From Aquabacterium sp. NJ1 (GTDB lineage: Bacteria > Pseudomonadota > Gammaproteobacteria > Burkholderiales > Burkholderiaceae_C): a stretch of 64,000 bases of DNA. The stretch lies in the NCBI RefSeq assembly GCF_000768065.1, contig NZ_JRKM01000001.1, positions 806,001 through 870,000 on the forward strand, given 5' to 3'. Of the stretch, positions 61,279 to 64,000 are shown piece by piece. The first letter of the stretch is position 1, and each line of letters starts with the position of its first letter. The notes under the pieces are model-generated. The model saw only the letters and a program-made list of their open reading frames with translations, was not told the origin of the DNA and did no database searches. A program made the translations under genes and the position numbers.

Positions 61279-61791
61279 ATGACACACCGGACACGCACCA
61301 TCAAGAAGCCGCATCAACGCGTGGCCACCTCTGTGGCCGTGGTGATGATCGGCCTGCTGCTCGGCATGAGCGGCGCAGCCGTACGCGCCAATGCGCCCTC
61401 GCCCGCCAGCACCAAGCAGAGCTGGCGCTGCACCAGCCAGACCGGCACGGTCACCTACAGCCAGCAACCCTGCGAGGGCCAGGCCGAGCTCAAGCAGATG
61501 GCCGACGATCGCAGCACCGCTCAACTGCGCCAGTCTCGCGACAACGGCCTGCGCGACGCCAAACTGGCCCGGCGAATGCAGCGTGAGCGCCGCCATGAAG
61601 AGCGCATGGCCAGCCTGGAGCGGCCGGTTGCGCTGTCGAAAAACAAGCCGCACGTGATCAAGGCCACGCCCAACAGCCATCGCCCCAAACCCGTCAGTGA
61701 CTCGACGCGCCCGGTCAAGATCAAATCAGAGAAAAAGCCGTCTGGCCGCAGCAACACAGCGGACAACCAGGGCTCGTCACTTCGCCCCTGA
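61279..61791 (+). CDS. exported DUF4124-like protein
   Basis: ATG 61279 follows AAGGAGGAAGG and gives 170 residues with a signal peptide (HRTRTIKKPHQRVATSVAVVMIGLLLGMSGAAVRANA). The short conserved module SWRCTSQTGTVTYSQQPCEG, with two Cys in a beta-hairpin, resembles DUF4124, which is common in exported betaproteobacterial proteins. A charged helix rich in Arg and Glu and a basic, disordered C-terminus follow. The function is unknown. It lies 53 bases after pth and converges with the ferredoxin gene. Confidence 0.72.
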   Translation: MTHRTRTIKKPHQRVATSVAVVMIGLLLGMSGAAVRANAPSPASTKQSWRCTSQTGTVTYSQQPCEGQAELKQMADDRSTAQLRQSRDNGLRDAKLARRMQRERRHEERMASLERPVALSKNKPHVIKATPNSHRPKPVSDSTRPVKIKSEKKPSGRSNTADNQGSSLRP

Positions 61792-61829
61792 TCAAGCGGC
61801 AGGCAAAAAGAGCCGCCCCACCAGGTAGC

Positions 61830-62090
<261 letters not shown>

Positions 62091-62114
62091 CTACCTTGCT
62101 TGCTCGGCGCCGGC

Positions 62115-62699
<585 letters not shown>

Positions 62700-63365
62700 T
62701 CAGGCAGGCGGAGCAGCCACGCGTCGAAAAAGGTGAAAGTGCACTGCCCCTGCCTGCCCGTGGCGATGCGGCGCAAGCTGGGCGATCAGGTGCGCGTGCT
62801 GTTCAGCATCAGGCAATTGCGCCAATGGTGCCGGCGATTCCAGATAGATCCAGCCGCCGTCTGGCACGCATTGAAGCGCCCCTTCCAGGGCTGACCAGAA
62901 CAAGCCTTCGTCAAAAGGAGGATCCAGAAAAACCAGGTCAAAGAGCCCGGCCTGACGCGCCTGGCGCATCCAGGGGATGGCGTCGGCCTGCATCACCCGA
63001 ACCTGGGAAGCCTTGAGCCGCGCTTGCACGGCTTGCAGATTGCGGACGAGACCGGGCTCGCGCTCCAGCAGCAGCACCTCCTCGGCGCCGCGCGACGCGG
63101 CCTCGAAGCCCAAGGCACCGCTGCCGGCAAAGGCATCCAGTACCCGCCAGCCAGACAGATCCTGCCCCAGCCAGTTGAACAAGGTTTCTCGCACGCGGCC
63201 AGGTGTGGGGCGCAGGCCAGCCGACACCGGCACGGGCAACACGGAGCGCTTCCACTGCCCCCCGATGATGCGAACCTCCTGTGCGGCGGTTTGCGCCACG
63301 GCTTGCGCCGCCTTGGTCTGCGGGCCTTTGATCGGATCGGGTTTGCGGGGGCGTGTTGCGCTCAT
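62700..63365 (-). CDS. rsmD: 16S rRNA (guanine(966)-N(2))-methyltransferase
   Basis: From ATG 63365 the protein has 221 residues. VRIIGGQWKRSVLPVPVSAGLRPTPGRVRETLFNWLG is the RsmD signature. VLDAFAGSGALGFEAASRGAEEV binds S-adenosylmethionine, and DLVFLDPPFDEG holds the DPPF catalytic motif. The first 30 residues are basic and Ala/Gln rich. It is the head of the rsmD-coaD-fdx unit and is divergent from ftsY with 57 bases between them; a TACAAT (minus strand, 63395-63390) may be its -10 box. Confidence 0.95.
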   Translation of the reverse strand: MSATRPRKPDPIKGPQTKAAQAVAQTAAQEVRIIGGQWKRSVLPVPVSAGLRPTPGRVRETLFNWLGQDLSGWRVLDAFAGSGALGFEAASRGAEEVLLLEREPGLVRNLQAVQARLKASQVRVMQADAIPWMRQARQAGLFDLVFLDPPFDEGLFWSALEGALQCVPDGGWIYLESPAPLAQLPDAEQHAHLIAQLAPHRHGQAGAVHFHLFRRVAAPPA

Positions 63366-63422
63366 GTCGTTCGGTCTTGCTCTGCGCGTATTGTAAAAAC
63401 CCGGGGCTCTTACAATGTGCCC

Positions 63423-64000
63423 ATGTTCAGTTTCATCAAGAAAAAGCTGGGGTGGGGCTCCGCCCAGCCTGAGTCCGCGCCCGCGCAGCCCTCCGGCGAT
63501 GCCGACAAGGCAGCAGGCGCGCCCGCACCTGCCGAGCAGCCGGCGCCAGCCATCTCCACCAAGCCTGCAAACGCCTCGCCTGCAGCGCAGCCCCCTGCTC
63601 AGCCCCCCGTTGCGCAGGCTGCACGCCCCGAGACACCTCAGGTCCAAGCATCACAAGCGCCTGCTGCAACGCCTGCACCAGCGCCGGCCCCCGAGCGCCG
63701 CTCCTGGCTGGACAAGCTGCGCGCAGGCCTGCGCAAGACCGGTTCCAGCATCGCCCAGGTCTTCACCGGCACGCAGATTGACGACGCCTTGTACGAGGAG
63801 CTGGAGTCCGCCCTGCTGATGGCGGACGCGGGCGTGGCCGCCACAGAGCACCTGCTGGCCGACCTGAAGCACCGCGTCAAGGAAACCAAGGCCACCGACC
63901 CATCGCAGGTCAAGAACCTGTTGATCGACGCCATCACCGAGCTGCTGCAACCACTGGAGAAATCCCTGGTGGTGGGGCTGCACACGCCCACCGTCATCAT
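63423..64000 (+). CDS. ftsY: signal recognition particle receptor FtsY, N-terminal part
   Basis: The gene runs off the window after about 192 codons. MFSFIKKKLGWG is the amphipathic membrane-targeting start. A disordered Ala/Pro-rich acidic-poor segment follows (about 15-95). The SRP N domain then begins at SWLDKLRAGLRKTGSSIAQVFTGTQIDDALYEELESALLMADAGV. The GTPase G domain lies beyond the end. FtsY docks SRP-ribosome complexes at the membrane. TACAAT (63411-63416) lies exactly six bases before the ATG and no ribosome binding site is present. The divergent rsmD neighbour is typical. Confidence 0.95.
   Translation, partial: MFSFIKKKLGWGSAQPESAPAQPSGDADKAAGAPAPAEQPAPAISTKPANASPAAQPPAQPPVAQAARPETPQVQASQAPAATPAPAPAPERRSWLDKLRAGLRKTGSSIAQVFTGTQIDDALYEELESALLMADAGVAATEHLLADLKHRVKETKATDPSQVKNLLIDAITELLQPLEKSLVVGLHTPTVI

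Noticed and set aside
63415-63819. Plus-strand frame of 134 codons at the right end
   Set aside because: It is an out-of-frame shadow of ftsY, whose own frame is open to the window edge from 63423.

Overview
The window is chromosomal, GC-rich (about 65%) and almost fully coding. Gene content and order point to a betaproteobacterium of the order Burkholderiales, probably near the Comamonadaceae/Sphaerotilaceae. The main clues are lolB-ispE-tRNA-Gln-prs-rplY-pth, tsaE-amiC with mutL nearby, rsmD-coaD-ferredoxin divergent from ftsY, and a MutL that carries an endonuclease motif. I see no phage, insertion sequence or CRISPR array, and only one tRNA. Assignments rest on motifs read by eye from the translated sequence; no database search was run.

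Layout. 1-7533: NAD synthesis genes (end of nadC, nadB), a ComFB-like protein, a secreted alpha/beta hydrolase, a hybrid histidine kinase and a GT39-type glycosyltransferase. 7613-11018: a zinc metallopeptidase, a quinone oxidoreductase and two glutathione transferases. 11039-15917: an exported molybdenum hydroxylase operon (iorA-iorB-xdhC type) with a divergent AraC regulator. 15922-19604: a LysR/MFS pair and a lytic transglycosylase. 19617-22901: two unrecognised genes, one encoding a 974-residue exported protein. 22929-26938: an ArsR-SRPBCC-YciI-VOC-YciI-VOC-ECF42 sigma cluster. 27036-37156: queG, tsaE, amiC, dedA, mutL, rluB, a Bcr-type transporter and miaA. 37303-44927: a flavodiiron-like MBL protein, then an EmrAB/outer-membrane-factor efflux operon led by marR, divergent from an ABC exporter. 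45009-50020: OmpA-like lipoprotein, thyA-folA, and a LysR-controlled azoR/pirin pair. 50069-54899: xthA, mutY, a dynamin-like GTPase and mutM. 54990-64000: TPR protein, lolB, ispE, tRNA-Gln, prs, rplY, pth, ferredoxin, coaD, rsmD and the start of ftsY.

The most informative signals are regulatory. (1) The ECF42 cluster seems to have two transcription units: one from an ArsR promoter with an inverted repeat between -35 and -10, and one from a TGTCGA-N17-CGTC promoter that fits the ECF42 consensus as I recall it. (2) The marR efflux operon has a consensus promoter whose 17-bp spacer is filled by a perfect inverted repeat, with the predicted +1 on the marR start codon. (3) Several genes (marR, mutL, ftsY, mutM, dedA) have a -10-like hexamer 6-8 bp before the ATG and no ribosome binding site, which suggests leaderless mRNAs. 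The best candidates for undescribed biology are the 974-residue exported protein, the ECF42 cluster and the stand-alone flavodiiron-like MBL protein.
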